DNA of 64,000 bases from Brevipalpus yothersi. Lineage: Eukaryota; Arthropoda; Arachnida; Trombidiformes; Tenuipalpidae. Of this stretch, positions 14,181 through 25,613 are shown in pieces. The stretch lies in assembly GCA_003956705.1 (NCBI GenBank), contig QZCP01000172.1:9413-73412 (forward strand), given 5' to 3'. The position numbers and the translations under genes were made by a program. The notes below the pieces were generated by a model. That model searched no databases, was not told the DNA's origin, and saw only the letters and a list, made by a program, of their open reading frames with translations. Within the stretch, counting starts at the first letter, position 1. Every line of letters begins with the position of its first letter.

Positions 14181-14701
14181 AATTAAGACACGAAAGGGCA
14201 ACAGTTCATCACCGAAAGTCACTAGTACGGCCAATAAACGACCTATATATCGGTGATCTTGTGACGATGGTGACGATGGTGACTTGTGGTTAGGTGAAGA
14301 TGAACACTGATGCTGATTGATCATTTAGATGCATTCCTTATGCTGTCATTCATTGCACTGAACTTTTTTTCTTCAATTCCATCTCTCCACTGTATCTCTC
14401 TCTCTCACTCTCTCATCATCATCATTTTCTTTCCATGTTCCATCTTCATCTCTTTCTCTCTCTCTCTTTTTCTCACTCATAGTCATTCGAGTGAGTCCAG
14501 TCCAAAATTTTTCCTCTCAATTGAGATGCTGAAAATGATGCTCTTCATCCTATTAGAGACATCTATGAGATGCTGGCTCAAGATGTCATCATCATTTGCG
14601 CATGCGCATTTGAGTTAGCTGCATGCTTTTAAGCGCAAGAAGTTAAAATTTCGAAGTGAAAGTTCTGAGCAAAAAATATAATTCCAAAATGATGATAATG
14701 T
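14181..14701. other. Divergent upstream interval between the slit-like gene and RARS2
   Basis: 520 bp between two head-to-head starts. It contains TCATCA- and CTCT-rich low-complexity DNA and no clear TATA element. The 5' end of the slit-like transcript and the missing N-terminal coding part of the RARS2-like gene, if it exists, would be expected here or be absent. Confidence 0.4.
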
Positions 14702-16759
14702 ATGTTCATGAAAAATTATCATGAAATGATGAACGTTGAGCGTAATGTATTGATACGAAATGTTGTGAATACTTTGAGATGTGTTGCCGGTCATGAGGGT
14801 GGCAGTTTGTCATCGGCTGTGCGAAAATGGATGAACGACAGGAGTGTTGATAATGGAGTGAAACGATATGTTGTTGATTTTAGTTCACCAAATATTGCCA
14901 AACCATTTCATTGTGGACATCTTCGGTCAACATTGATTGGCAATGCATTGGTTAACATTGGAAAGTGTCTGGGACACGATATGGTGAAGATTAATTATCT
15001 TGGTGATTGGGGAACTCAGTTTGGTCTACTGTCACATGGTTACGATTGTTTTGGTGATGAAAGTGAATTGAAAAATAATGCGATCAGCCACTTGTTTGAT
15101 GTGTATGTGAAAGCAAATCGAGAGGTGGAAAGAGATGATAAATTTTTGCAAGAATCTAAGCAAAAGTTTGCTTCGATGGAAAAATTTGCCGATGAAATGG
15201 AGCTCAAAAAGTGGCAACTTTTCCGGCAATATTCCATGGAAGAGTATACCAAAGTTTATGATGATTTGGGAATTACGTTTGATGATTATGAATTCGAATC
15301 AATGTATGTGGAACCAAGTCGTAAATATGTAGATGAACTCGAAAAGTTGGGAGTTTCAAATACTGTTCAGAATGGTGCAAAAATAGTTGACATCGAAATG
15401 GACAGTGGAAAAGTCGAATCGATACCAGTACTCAAAGAGGACGGAAGCACATTGTATATTACTAGGTGAATTGTATTTGCATCTCTTGTTCCTCAGAGGA
15501 ACAATTATTTCGAATTGGAATGGTCAAAACCCGACAGAACTTAATGTCTCATATCTATGGTTTTATATGTAGAGATATTGCTGCGGCAATCGAAAGGAAG
15601 AAAAAGTATGATTTCGATGAGATGCTCTATGTCGTTGGACATACCCAAAGCAAGCATTTTCGTTCGTTAAAAAAAATTCTCTCAAAAATGAACTATCAAT
15701 GGGCTGAGTAAGTTCACCGTTTTATCTCTTCAGTCTTTATCAATTTCTTGGCGTTTTTAATTAACATCTTGTGTTTTTCAGGAATCTCCACCATGTGTCC
15801 TTTGGTAAAATTAAAGGAATGAGCACCAGGAAGGGTGAAGTGGTTTTCCTCCAAGATATTATCGATGACGCTACATCTCGTTGTAAAGAATCTACTCTCA
15901 AAGCATCCAGTTAGTTTCACTCTGACACTCTCAAACATTTTCAAAACGTTATTCTCTTTTTCCAGCTACCAAATCTCCCCCAGAAAGCTTTGATTATTTA
16001 GCGAAAATTCTTGGACTCAGTGCCTTGTTTGTGTATGATCTTCGAGCTCCAAAAGGGATGAGTTACGACTTTGATTGGAATGAAGCTTTGAAATCCAAAG
16101 GCTTCACTGGTATATATTTACAGTACTCTCATGCTCGAATTTGTAGGTAGGTGAAAATGATCAGCTGATTTCTTTCGATCCGATTCTCGTTTTCTCCATC
16201 ACAATAATCGAACATTTTCCACCTGATTTTGATCAGATCCATCTTTTACGAATTCTGATGAGTCAGCATTCAAGAATTGCCAGATGAAAGCAAACTTGGC
16301 AAAAGATTCAATATGATGAGCTATTTTTTGATGATTAAAGAACTAATCTCTGATTTTTGCTTCCAGTATAGAGCGTAAAGCTGGTTTTGATGTCGATTTG
16401 AGCTGTTTTCTTGACTCTTCAGCATTAGAAGGAGATCAATGGGATAAACTGTTCTCCACTCTATCTAGACTGGAGGACACAATTGTTTTGAGCTCTGAAA
16501 AGCATGAACCAAGTATTCTAGTCCGATATTTGCTCACTTTATGGTAAGATTGTACTGAAGACAGCCATTATTACTTACTAACAGTCTGAAATTGTTCCCT
16601 TTCTTTAGTCAACGAAACAATGCGTGCATTGAGAATTACACGGTGAAAGGTCAGCCAGAGAACATTGCCAAGAGTCGATTGCTTGTTTTCCATGGAACTC
16701 GAATGGTATTGAATCATGGGATGAAACTGATTGGCTTGAGGCCTCTAGACATGATTTAG
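14702..16759 (+). CDS. RARS2: Mitochondrial-type arginyl-tRNA synthetase, six exons
   Basis: Class I aminoacyl-tRNA synthetase that attaches arginine to tRNA-Arg, expected in mitochondria. Exons 14702-15465, 15573-15707, 15782-15909, 15966-16146, 16367-16543 and 16609-16759 all join in phase at GT/AG sites and give 511 residues. The HIGH-type signature is HCGHLRST in the context DFSSPNIAKPF at about residues 58-75. It is followed by NYLGDWGTQFG, by ITRDIAAAI at the first splice junction, by LQYSHARI, and by the C-terminal DALR-type helical domain ending near NHGMKLIGL. All of these match RARS2 better than the cytosolic enzyme. The protein starts only about 57 residues before HIGH, so about 80 residues of the usual N-terminal domain and the transit peptide are not visible, and an in-frame stop lies just upstream. 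Either an upstream exon was missed or the annotated start is internal. It runs tail to tail with the POLR1D-like gene, 77 bp away. Confidence 0.93.
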
Positions 16760-16836
16760 CTACCAAATTATTCTCATGTTGTTTTTATCAAAGAGATTTG
16801 TGATATTACAGTAAAAATTTACAACAAATAACAAAA

Positions 16837-17340
16837 CTAACTGGTCTCATCAGTTTCCAAAAGATCTGGTGCTTCAGCAAACTTATTCTTCACAATTTGT
16901 GCCAACTCGGATAAATCATTCAGTCCTTGTTCAAAAGCAGCAAGTCCTGTCATACCTTTGTTAGGATATGTTTGAATTTGCATGATAATTCTTCTCTCAG
17001 TAGGATGTGGAAGTGAATATCCGCAAAACTTGACATTTTCACTGAAATCAAGGAAGAAAAAAATCTCAAAAACTAAAGCTCAATCATACCCATTAGACTT
17101 ACTTTCTCATCAAAATGTGTCGAAGAGCATTACCCAAAGTGTGATCTTCCTCAAGCAACTCTAGTGTAACACAAAATCCATTGTCCTCAGATTTTATCTA
17201 TAACCCAAATAAACATGATTAAGCATTAATTTCATTAGAACTTCACTTCGTCAACACAATATTGAAAAAGTTGAGGGAAAAACGCTTACAATTTTCAATT
17301 TACGCTTATCACTTGCTTGAGTCTTAGCTGTTGATGCCAT
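16837..17340 (-). CDS. POLR1D: RNA polymerase I and III subunit AC19 (RPAC2), three exons
   Basis: Small alpha-like subunit that pairs with AC40 in the assembly platform of RNA polymerases I and III. Exons on the minus strand are 17290-17340, 17103-17197 and 16837-17041, with GTAAG-type donors and CAG/TAG acceptors. They join in frame to give 116 residues, close to the usual size. Exon 2 carries the family hallmark EEDHTLGNALRHILM, and exon 3 carries VKFCGYSLPHPTE, IIMQIQT and the C-terminal helix AFEQGLNDL. The N-terminal 17 residues are charged and non-conserved, as in other members. Its 3' end faces that of RARS2 with only 77 bp between the stop codons, so their 3' untranslated regions very probably overlap. 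Confidence 0.95.
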
Positions 17341-18059
17341 ATTTACAGTAGACGAAGATGTTGACTTGATGACAATAAATTATAGAGGTACAATTGAAAA
17401 TTTCACAGATGTTAAGTATCATCAATTTATGTTGCCATCGAAGAAATAGACAAATCAACAGATTTCAACAATTTAACAGCATGCCTCACATGTTTACACG
17501 CGAAATGATGTTACATGTGTTTAAAGGACTGCGCAGCATAGCCAGAACTGATCACGTGTTTCATTTTTTTGACGAAAACCAGAAAACTTTTTGAACCAAA
17601 ATAACGTTAATAGGAAAATGTTAGTGAAAGTTATTATAATAGTTAAATGTTGCAATTGTAATTGAATTTGAACTTTCAGAGGGAATCATATTTCAAATAT
17701 TTTGATAATAATTTATTGATAATAATTATAAGCCCATCAAGCGATACATGCAGGTGGCTGAGAATAGCAAGAAAGCATCGAAAGGTCAAAATTAAATCAA
17801 TCAGTCGGAAAATCTTTCGATGATGAAGTCGATCCAATATCTTGTCTTTTGTTAGAAATCACAAGATTTTATCATGGGAAGCTTGATGAAAAATTTCAGC
17901 TGTATCTCTCAGCTGATTGATATGAATATTTGTGAATATATTAGAAATATACCAACAATTCAGGAACTTCTCAGAGAAGTTAGCTTACGAACAAACCAAT
18001 ATTGAACATTGAATTCATTGGATTCAACTCTGATCAAAATATTCAAATCATCACAAGAC
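17341..18059. other. Intergenic region upstream of POLR1D
   Basis: AT-rich, non-repetitive DNA. A 61-codon frame from an ATG at 17409 on the + strand is divergent from POLR1D and has a basic N-terminus, but I found no family match or splice signals supporting it. Nothing else is evident. Confidence 0.4.
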
Positions 18060-20189
18060 CTACTCCGATGCACTAGACTTATCTGTCTCCGCCGCGGCTG
18101 TTTGATGAGCGGAAACACTTTTCGAATCAAATTTATCTAATGGTAAACTTTCTGAATCAGTTTTGGTAAACTTCTTTTTGCTTGATTTGGTGCGCTTTTT
18201 CGATTTACCCACCTCTTTTGATGGACTTTTTTTACCTGCCGAATCAGATGGAACATTATCTGTTTTGTTACCGGATGGCTTTTTGGATCCAGCCTCAACA
18301 TCCGCTCCACCAGCCTTTTGACCTGCTTGACCAATCTCTGCACCTTGATTATCACTTTTTTCATCCACTGGATCATGACCAATCCCATCTTTTCGCTTTT
18401 GAGCCAAAGATGCCGGATCAATATCAACAGGCTCCTGGTCACTTGATACACCGGAAGTTTCCTGCTGCTTCTTGGACATTGCAAGAATAACCATTCCACT
18501 GATTGCCAAAATAATCAATATAATTGCAATTATCACAATCATTGTATTCCCACCTCCACCACTCACTACATTCGGTTCCAGTTCTACAAATGTTTCCATC
18601 TCATAAGGGCCTCGCTTAATTCCAATGACCAATGCATCAATAACGGTTGTTGGTACTTCAACTTTATACACTAATTCCTCATACCTAACATCATCATATT
18701 GATCACCGTTCACCACAACGTATACCTCTTCACCAACTTCCTTATCAAATCTGAATGGTAAATTTATGGTTAATTCAGCTGAATCTTTGGTCAAATTTTT
18801 TTGTGTTCCAGTGATGTTGGGAAAACAATTGTCTGAGAGGGAAGTGTTACTTATGGACTCTTTACAGTTACCATTTTCCCAGACACAATAAAAGCCACCG
18901 AAAAGTGTACACTTTGGACATGTTATGAAGAATTCACAATCAATCAGCCGGGACACTTCGGTGGTATTGGTTTTACCATCGAATCGTGTCAAAATAAAAT
19001 GATCAGGATCCCACCAAGTTGAATCTATTTTACCTTCACCATCATATGTTTGCGATATACAAATCGGTTCTCCTTCGCCACAATTTTTAATGTAACACCG
19101 GTAATCATTATCATTCACAATGTAAGCCAACACAAATAAATTGAAATCATAGCCCAAATAATAGGTTTCCAAACTCTCGCGGATAAAATTTCCGGATAAA
19201 TTGAAACATGATATCGTTTCATTCACAAATCGAAACGGTATCGTTTTGGGACATTTGGTATTTTCCGATTCTTTTACATCACTTTGGAGATAAATTTCTA
19301 GATCATAAAAATCTCCCATCAATGGACCACCAAGTCCACACTCGATGGAACCTCGATCCATCATTGGAATAATGTCTCTCAAATAGATGACATGGAAGCT
19401 CATATTATTATTGATTTCTTCACGTGAAAAGAATATCATCGGACTTGGGTATGAGGGTAAAAATGTTATCGAAGGATTTTCAATTGAATTGATCACTATT
19501 GCCGATAAAAATGATGCATAATTATCAAATTTATCTTCAGATGGTGACTTGAAACGAATTATTGTCACAAGTGTTGAAGTGATTCGAAAGCATCCATACA
19601 CAGCATTTTCCCAATCGAATGCTTGAATAAATTTCCAATTTCTTGTCTGAGGATCCAAATTCATCTCATATTTGAACAAATATTTACCAGTACCTTCGTC
19701 GGGTTCAATTTCAACACAATATATTGAACTGAATAAAGTGTTCACCGAAGATGCATCCACTTGCCAAACCATCGATTCAACGAACGTTGGTACTAACATG
19801 GTCACTACTTTACCAGGAGTCATTATTGCCGATCTGCCATGGCCACTGGAATCGTATATCATTAGACCTTCGTAGCATGCGATAAAAAAGACACCCGCAA
19901 AAGGTCTCTGTTGGGCAACTTTACATGATATAGCATTCCCTAGTGTTGTGGCCAAAGATTTGTTGATCGGCAAATAGGCCATAAAATCACCAAAAGTGTA
20001 ACTGAGTAGGAATTTGTCTTCCAATTCCAGTTGGACACCAATTAAGCGTGCTAGCAAATCATTAAAATTGACCACATTTTCTTCAGAATGTGAATAGCAT
20101 ATACCACTATTAGTCAAAATTAATATCACATTCACCAGATAGTAACAATAATATGTATGATGTAAAATAGAGGATCTAGATTGAGCCAT
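18060..20189 (-). CDS. D1: type I membrane protein with PSI module (semaphorin/plexin-like layout)
   Basis: Intronless, 709 residues. An N-terminal hydrophobic signal (about 15-32) is followed by an ectodomain of about 375 residues opening with VNFNDLLARL. A cysteine module at about 410-456 follows, with C-P-x-C-T-L-F-G-G-F-x-C-V-W spacing, which is the pattern of a PSI (plexin-semaphorin-integrin) domain. Then come a short beta-rich stalk, a membrane span at about 546-569 (after GGGGN) and a cytoplasmic tail of about 138 residues rich in Lys, Ser and Asp. A propeller-sized region followed by PSI is the order seen in semaphorins and plexins, but I cannot show that the N-terminal part is a sema fold. 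Three paralogues, D2-D4, lie at 52-59 kb. D1 is the only one with a long Lys-rich tail. Its neighbours on the same strand are A1 and B1. Confidence 0.8.
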   Translation of the reverse strand: MAQSRSSILHHTYYCYYLVNVILILTNSGICYSHSEENVVNFNDLLARLIGVQLELEDKFLLSYTFGDFMAYLPINKSLATTLGNAISCKVAQQRPFAGVFFIACYEGLMIYDSSGHGRSAIMTPGKVVTMLVPTFVESMVWQVDASSVNTLFSSIYCVEIEPDEGTGKYLFKYEMNLDPQTRNWKFIQAFDWENAVYGCFRITSTLVTIIRFKSPSEDKFDNYASFLSAIVINSIENPSITFLPSYPSPMIFFSREEINNNMSFHVIYLRDIIPMMDRGSIECGLGGPLMGDFYDLEIYLQSDVKESENTKCPKTIPFRFVNETISCFNLSGNFIRESLETYYLGYDFNLFVLAYIVNDNDYRCYIKNCGEGEPICISQTYDGEGKIDSTWWDPDHFILTRFDGKTNTTEVSRLIDCEFFITCPKCTLFGGFYCVWENGNCKESISNTSLSDNCFPNITGTQKNLTKDSAELTINLPFRFDKEVGEEVYVVVNGDQYDDVRYEELVYKVEVPTTVIDALVIGIKRGPYEMETFVELEPNVVSGGGGNTMIVIIAIILIILAISGMVILAMSKKQQETSGVSSDQEPVDIDPASLAQKRKDGIGHDPVDEKSDNQGAEIGQAGQKAGGADVEAGSKKPSGNKTDNVPSDSAGKKSPSKEVGKSKKRTKSSKKKFTKTDSESLPLDKFDSKSVSAHQTAAAETDKSSASE

Positions 20190-20951
20190 CTAAGTGAGAC
20201 ATTAGAACTTAACGAATTAGAGTATTGAATTAAATAAATTAGCAATTGGTAGAATTAACGATTGAGAGATAAATGATTTGAGAGATGTGGAATCATAAAA
20301 AATCCTCGCCAGTATAGAATCTAATGTCCATTAATCAATCCATTGGATTGAATGTATACACACAAATGCCTAACACCTCATAATTATGAGATGTTTTTAC
20401 CACATGATAATTATCCCGATGGATATATATCAGATGCAACAGGCGAATCCTTTCAACCTTTTATGTAAATTACATGTATGTATGCATTGAAACTTTTTTT
20501 GAAGTTTCAAGACAGGAATACATTACGTTGTTACCATGAACATTCGATCGACAATTGATTAGGTGGAAATATGTGTCTGCTCAAACCAAAATCAGTGATC
20601 AGCAGCACACAAGGTGCATAAGTATTGCAATCAAGAAACTTAATTACCCAAAAAATATGTATTCTCCTTCACAAAACAGAGCTTCATTACTCATTTCTAT
20701 TCCCAAATCATTTTTTACAATTGCAGATTGATATAACGAGTTTATTTAAAAAAAGATTGAATGTCTCATTTTATTGAGAAAACATGATAATAAGTTACAA
20801 AGAGGCAGCTTCAAAAAATTCACCAGGAATAAAGTGATTTTTTCAGCAGATAGACACCATTTACTGTTCCAATTTAAAGCTTTTTACTCCAATTTATCTG
20901 CCAATCGTAGACTTTAATTTATTCGACATCTACTGATACCGAATAGTATTT
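20190..20951. other. Intergenic D1 / A1
   Basis: 760 bp of AT-rich unique sequence, without open frames of interest. It contains the promoter side of D1 and the 3' end of A1. Confidence 0.4.
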
Positions 20952-21801
20952 TTATTCTTGTAATTGTTCTTTGATCACATCAACGATTGCCCACCACTTG
21001 TGGGCTTTACTTGAATCCATCTCTTGGGGTAATCGAATATTGGCACATTTTTCTATCAGTTCAGTTGATAGTGATGATGATGTTTTCACTTTTCCAGCAA
21101 CATTTCGAAACATCTCTCTGGCAATAGGTTCTTGTCCAGCTTCACGCTTTTTTTGTTGCTGAATGTTCATGTTGCGTAATCTTTTCATTATCTGACTGTT
21201 TTTGGCTGTATCGTGACTTGCTATTCGACCAATCAAATCATTTCCTTTCAGTGTTGGATTTTGTAGGGTAATCAAGTTGATCAATCCAGCGACAGCATCC
21301 TTTTCGTTGCTAACTTTCTGATTGATTTTGATATTTCGATCGTTCACACCATAGGCAGATCCTATGCCACTGTAACCCTCTGTACCATATCGACTATCGA
21401 CGATCAAACATTCAAAAATTCAATCCAAACTGACCATCACAATAATGTTATCGACTATACTCACGTGAGAAAATTGCCTACCAATGATCTGACCAGTAGA
21501 CTGTCCATTCCACCAGTTTGATTATTGGCAGCTTTGGTAGATAATTTACTTTCAACGACATTGGTCAATCCTTCAACGATTGTTTCCGCATCTTTATCAA
21601 CACTTTCCTGGAGTCTTGCTTCTCGGCAAAGTTTTCGAACATCCTCTTGGGTGAGTATGATTGATTGTCCTGATTGGAAATAGAAAATATCAGCAGAAAA
21701 TTGAGTTGAAATACTGTCGAAAAATTTTCCAGAGATTGCTCACCCAATGGGAGGAATATTAGAAGAATGAGGAGATTGTTAAAATGAATTTTTGAAATCA
21801 T
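20952..21801 (-). CDS. A1: small secreted protein, A family (KAHKWW family)
   Basis: Family not recognised. Minus-strand exons are 21744-21801 (58 bp), 21465-21669 (205 bp) and 20952-21393, giving 234 residues. The exon phases are 1 then 2. Exon 1 encodes a signal peptide (MISKIHFNNLLILLIFLPLG). The mature part begins with TQEDVRKLCREARLQE, then a helical segment with VVESKLSTKAANNQT, an NPTLKGNDLIGRI block and the conserved C-terminus KAHKWWAIVDVIKEQLQE. There are two cysteines (LCREAR and KCANIR), possibly one disulfide. The first two exons have exactly the lengths of those in paralogues A2 and A3. The closing exon is longer, with a GTEGYSGIGSA insertion. It lies between D1 and B1, all on the same strand. 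Confidence 0.85.
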
Positions 21802-23009
21802 GACGAAAAATATGCCAATATTTATGTATACTGAACAGAGAATGATGTTGACTGTGGTTGTCTTTTTATTCACCATCAGCTATTGTCAAGAACGAATAAG
21901 TTTGGATGGAATGACACGTCTTGAGATCACAAGAGCAAGTGTTTCCATTTGAATCTGGTTTCTGATGATAATTATTCCATCAAAATCAGATGCAACATAA
22001 ATTACCATAAAATATATTAGTTTGAAGCCCATGAGTTACCACTCTAATAGAGAAAACAATCTTCAACCAAACATCGAACTGAATAATTGAGAAACACAGT
22101 TACAATCTTTTGAAATTCCCTTTATAGTGAGATATTTTTGATAAAAATTTCATGCAATCATTGTTACTCCGGATAAATCTAAATGTTTGATAGATAAATT
22201 ATTTTCAAATTATCAAATTATCAAATTGATAAGTTTATGAATCATAACGTGAGAATAAAAATTCACATCAACACTTTGCCATCAGATTTAGTGAAGAATG
22301 CCTCTTGTTGAAGTATCTTTTTTTATATGCAATATTCGATGAGAAGAGAGGTTCTTGTGCCCTTTGGTTTGACATCATTTCACAAGATTCATCCATCGTT
22401 TAACAATATTCTCGGAAATCCTCATATATTTAGAATCACATGTCAGCTAAACAGTACCGATGGGATATTCTAATGAAGCCATCATTATAGAGAATTTAGA
22501 TGTAATTTCTCTCGAAATTCAGCGGTAGAGTCCATGATGAAGAAAAAAGACTGCTCGACTGTTGGTTCATTTTTTATGGAGATTCAATATTTCTATCTCA
22601 CTTTTCAAGCTTTCTTGTGGTTTTACCTACAAGAACATCAATTAACGAACCAATCGATCACAAAAATATGCTCTCAAAATGGAGTATACGACACAATACT
22701 CAGAAAAACATTCTAAATGAGAATGAAAAGTTTTCTAACCTCACCTGAAACCCAATAAGAAAGAAGATATGTGTTCGGGTCTGAATTTAGATAAAAAGAA
22801 TAATCAATGAAATGAAATCGACAAATTCTTGAAAAATTTTGACTCATTAATTGAACAGCTTTGTTCTTCTCAAGAGAAGACACTATGGAATATGCTCGAG
22901 ATACATTCTGATTGATAAGTTCGTCCAGTTCCCATGGAATTGGAGCTCAAATTTTCTCTGGAACAATTAAGATTCGATATCACCAATAATCGCTATTAAC
23001 GTTGATGTT
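21802..23009. other. Intergenic A1 / B1
   Basis: 1.2 kb of AT-rich unique DNA. It holds the A1 upstream region and B1 3' flank. The + strand frame at 22534-22716 shows no support as a gene. Confidence 0.4.
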
Positions 23010-24170
23010 TTAATTGTTGTTAGCGGTGGCTGATGTTTGGAGGAAAAGCTCTTTTGATGATACTTTTGAATCCTTGAAATCATCATCGTCCATTATATCG
23101 AGAATATCGTAAGACTCATCGAGCGTTGCAATTCCAAGTACAACGTCTTTAACACTTCGAATATTGCTATTCTTTCCATTGATCGCTTTCGATTTGATTA
23201 CAACATCTCCTTGACTGTTAACATATCCGCCCTTCTTCTTTTTATTATCTCCTTGATAACCTATTTTGGTTCCACTTCTTGTAAATAAATGGTTGAGAAG
23301 ATTATTTCTTCCCCGAATTCCACGGGAAACAAAATCATCACAAAGTCCAGGTTCATGATTAGTAGTGGATGCTTTACGATTCAAAATATCATTTTGCGAG
23401 TTCTCGTCCTTGGTATTCTCAGATCTCACCCCAGAGGCAACATTCACTTCCACATCTGTTACCTGTGTATTAACCTCAGAATTTTTATACTTATTGGCAT
23501 CAAGAGTGATTTCCATCGGATAAGCTTGCAGTAGAGTAGCACTATTAGCCACCACATCGGCAAGAGTATTGATTTCTGATCGATACTTATTTTTTAGCTT
23601 ATTGGTCAGTTTAACATCTGGACTCACGGTATACTCGTCAGGAAATACAATTGGATATGGTATAGGAATACCCAGGAGTATTCTGATGGAGAAAAAAATT
23701 CATTTATTGCTATTTAGTTGATATCATGATTCGCTAATAGCTCATCCTCAAAACTTACTCATTAAGACCAGCGATTTGCTTAGATTGCCCACTTGATTGG
23801 CCACTTTTGCTTGGAATAGCTTTACCAGTGGTCAATTGGGAAGATCTTCTGAATGCATGTGGTGCATGTGATGTTGTGGAAATTTCACCAAGAAAACCCT
23901 TCGCCACTTGACCGGTAGCCTCAAGTGTTCTGATCACCAGATCAGGACTTACTCCAGATCGAAGTAGACGTTCAGCATGATAGCATGGCTCGAGTTCACT
24001 GTTCAAGAGGCTACTTGAAGTATCACTGATCTCTGATAATTGAATTATTGATCAAAAAATCTGGTGAAGAAATATATTTCTTGATACTACTACTGTTGAT
24101 GCTTACCTTTACACTGTATCAAGCAACATTCAATGGCAAGCCATATTATTGAAACTGAGAGGAGAATCAT
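23010..24170 (-). CDS. B1: secreted protein, B family (DILDIM family)
   Basis: Family not recognised. Exons on the minus strand are 24107-24170, 23759-24032 and 23010-23682, phases 1 then 2, giving 336 residues. Exon 1 is a signal peptide (start MILLSVSIIWLAIECC). Exon 2 carries EPCYHAERLLRSG and VSPDLVIRTLEATGQV, then a Ser/Gln-rich linker. Exon 3 carries a Pro-rich strand, a SEVN block preceded by LDANKYKN, LCDDFVSRGIRGR, a Lys-rich loop and a conserved end, ATLDESYDILDIM then DDDDFKDSK. Two cysteines are conserved with paralogue B2 (EPCYHAE, LCDDFV). A TATA-like element lies about 70 bp upstream. It is head to head with C1, 1.4 kb apart. Confidence 0.85.
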
Positions 24171-24240
24171 GACTAATTTTGTGAAAGTTAAAAGCTTGAT
24201 AAAAAATGTTGAATGTGGCAAGAAGTTAGCTTTGAGCAAG

Positions 24241-24250
24241 CTTTATAAAG
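24241..24250 (-). promoter_or_regulatory. TATA-like box of B1
   Basis: CTTTATAAAG is palindromic, so it reads as TTTATAAAG on the minus strand, about 70 bp upstream of the B1 start codon. Confidence 0.5.
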
Positions 24251-24583
24251 CTGACAAAAATGGGATGCTGGATGCTGATTGATCTATCTAGTTCAAAGAG
24301 AAAGAGAAAAAAAAACAATCAAACTTCTGTCTCATATTTTTTTTATCATCTGGTTAACACTGAGGGGTCAAAATCCTCACCAATTTATTTGACGATTACT
24401 CAGTCTTCCATCACAGGAGAAAAGATTTTTCTACTCATTAAAATTTTGACTGGAAAGAACTGGAACTAAATTTGATGCCATAAGCTAATGAAAATCGATT
24501 TCATTAAACTTTCTTGGCTATATTTCAAGCCTTTGGACGGATGAATGGATCATTTGCCTAATTGTAACATTGAACTAGCATGA

Positions 24584-24623
<40 letters not shown>

Positions 24624-25320
24624 ACACTTAGATCTAGATTCTGATTTTCAATCGTTAACGAATTAGACTAACAATTTTCTACAGCCAAGCGTTTATAACC
24701 TTGACGAAAAAAGTTCTCTATGTTCATCCTTTGTGAAAGAGAGAAATATCTTCAATTCAAGAGAACGTTTAAAATGAATTCGAGATTCAATCTTAAAGTC
24801 CGAATATACTGCTTAAATACTAAATAAATACTGATCATCAGTATGGACATGAAAATTCAAAATGAATCCGAAAAAGTTTGCATTCTTTCCCGTCCATTTC
24901 CTTCCGATTGCTAAAGTTCTAATTGAATTAAGTTAAATCGAGCCTAATGTGTCCTTTCCCATGAAGTACCATTATATTTCAGCTTTCTCAGCTTAGCAGA
25001 TTAGAAATGATCAACATTTTCCCATTGAAATCATCATATTAATTCAGTTTAGGTCCAATTCACAGAAATCTTTCATCTCGAAGGTGTAGGTCACAGAAAG
25101 CTTGTTTTCAAGAGTATGTCATTTACAGAGAGTTGGCCAGCTAGAAGAGATGATTCATAGGAAGCGAGAGAAAGAGAAAGAGAGAGAGAGAGAGAGCTCC
25201 AAAATTTTGTCGAAGCTTTTATTGCCCTAGGTTTGGACCGGTGTAACCGAGAGACCTTTTCACTAGTTGAGATTACGATTCTATTTTTCTGTGATCTCTT
25301 TTTTCCACGAATCGTTCTTT

Positions 25321-25440
25321 CTATGATTTCATTTTTCTGTGAAACGAGCCCAGACCGTGTGTGTGTGTGTGTGTGTGTGTCTGTGGAATATGTATCGAAT
25401 TAATGGTCTGGGTTCATTTCACAGAAAAATGAAATCAGAG
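25321..25440. repeat. Foldback inverted repeat around a (GT)n run
   Basis: Arms 25321-25356 and 25405-25440 are inverted copies, matching at 33 of 36 positions by eye. The 48-bp loop contains (GT)n. The arms include ATTTCATTTTTCTGTGAAA. It would form a strong hairpin in the promoter interval between B1 and C1. A second, unrelated foldback occupies the equivalent place between B2 and C4. Confidence 0.85.
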
Positions 25441-25562
25441 AGGGAGAGAGAGAGAGAGAGAGTGGGGGAAGAAGGGGAAGAAGGGAGATTTGCTAAATGT
25501 GATCAAAAAAATATGTTGCTAGTCACCCCCATTTAAAGGCGTATACAAACACACCTTTCCCA

Positions 25563-25570
25563 TATAAAAG
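25563..25570 (+). promoter_or_regulatory. TATA box of C1
   Basis: TATAAAAG lies 44 bp upstream of the C1 start codon, at the right distance for a short 5' untranslated region. Confidence 0.65.
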
Positions 25571-25613
25571 CAATTCTTCTTCAATCGATCAGCTCGAATA
25601 CTTTATTCTTGTC

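Larger units (their letters stand above)
24171..25613. other. Divergent B1 / C1 interval
   Basis: 1.4 kb between two start codons. It contains the B1 TATA box, GA arrays near 24589-24622, 25168-25194 and 25440-25461, a (GT)n run at 25357-25380 enclosed by a foldback inverted repeat, and the C1 TATA box. Several short TCACAGA/TCTGTGA motifs recur between 25060 and 25440. Confidence 0.55.

Noticed and set aside
17409..17594. 61-codon frame with basic N-terminus divergent from POLR1D
   Set aside because: It could be a small mitochondrial protein, but no motif, splice or homology evidence is visible.
18137..18499. Lys/Arg-rich overlapping frame in D1
   Set aside because: Out-of-frame reading of the low-complexity D1 tail.
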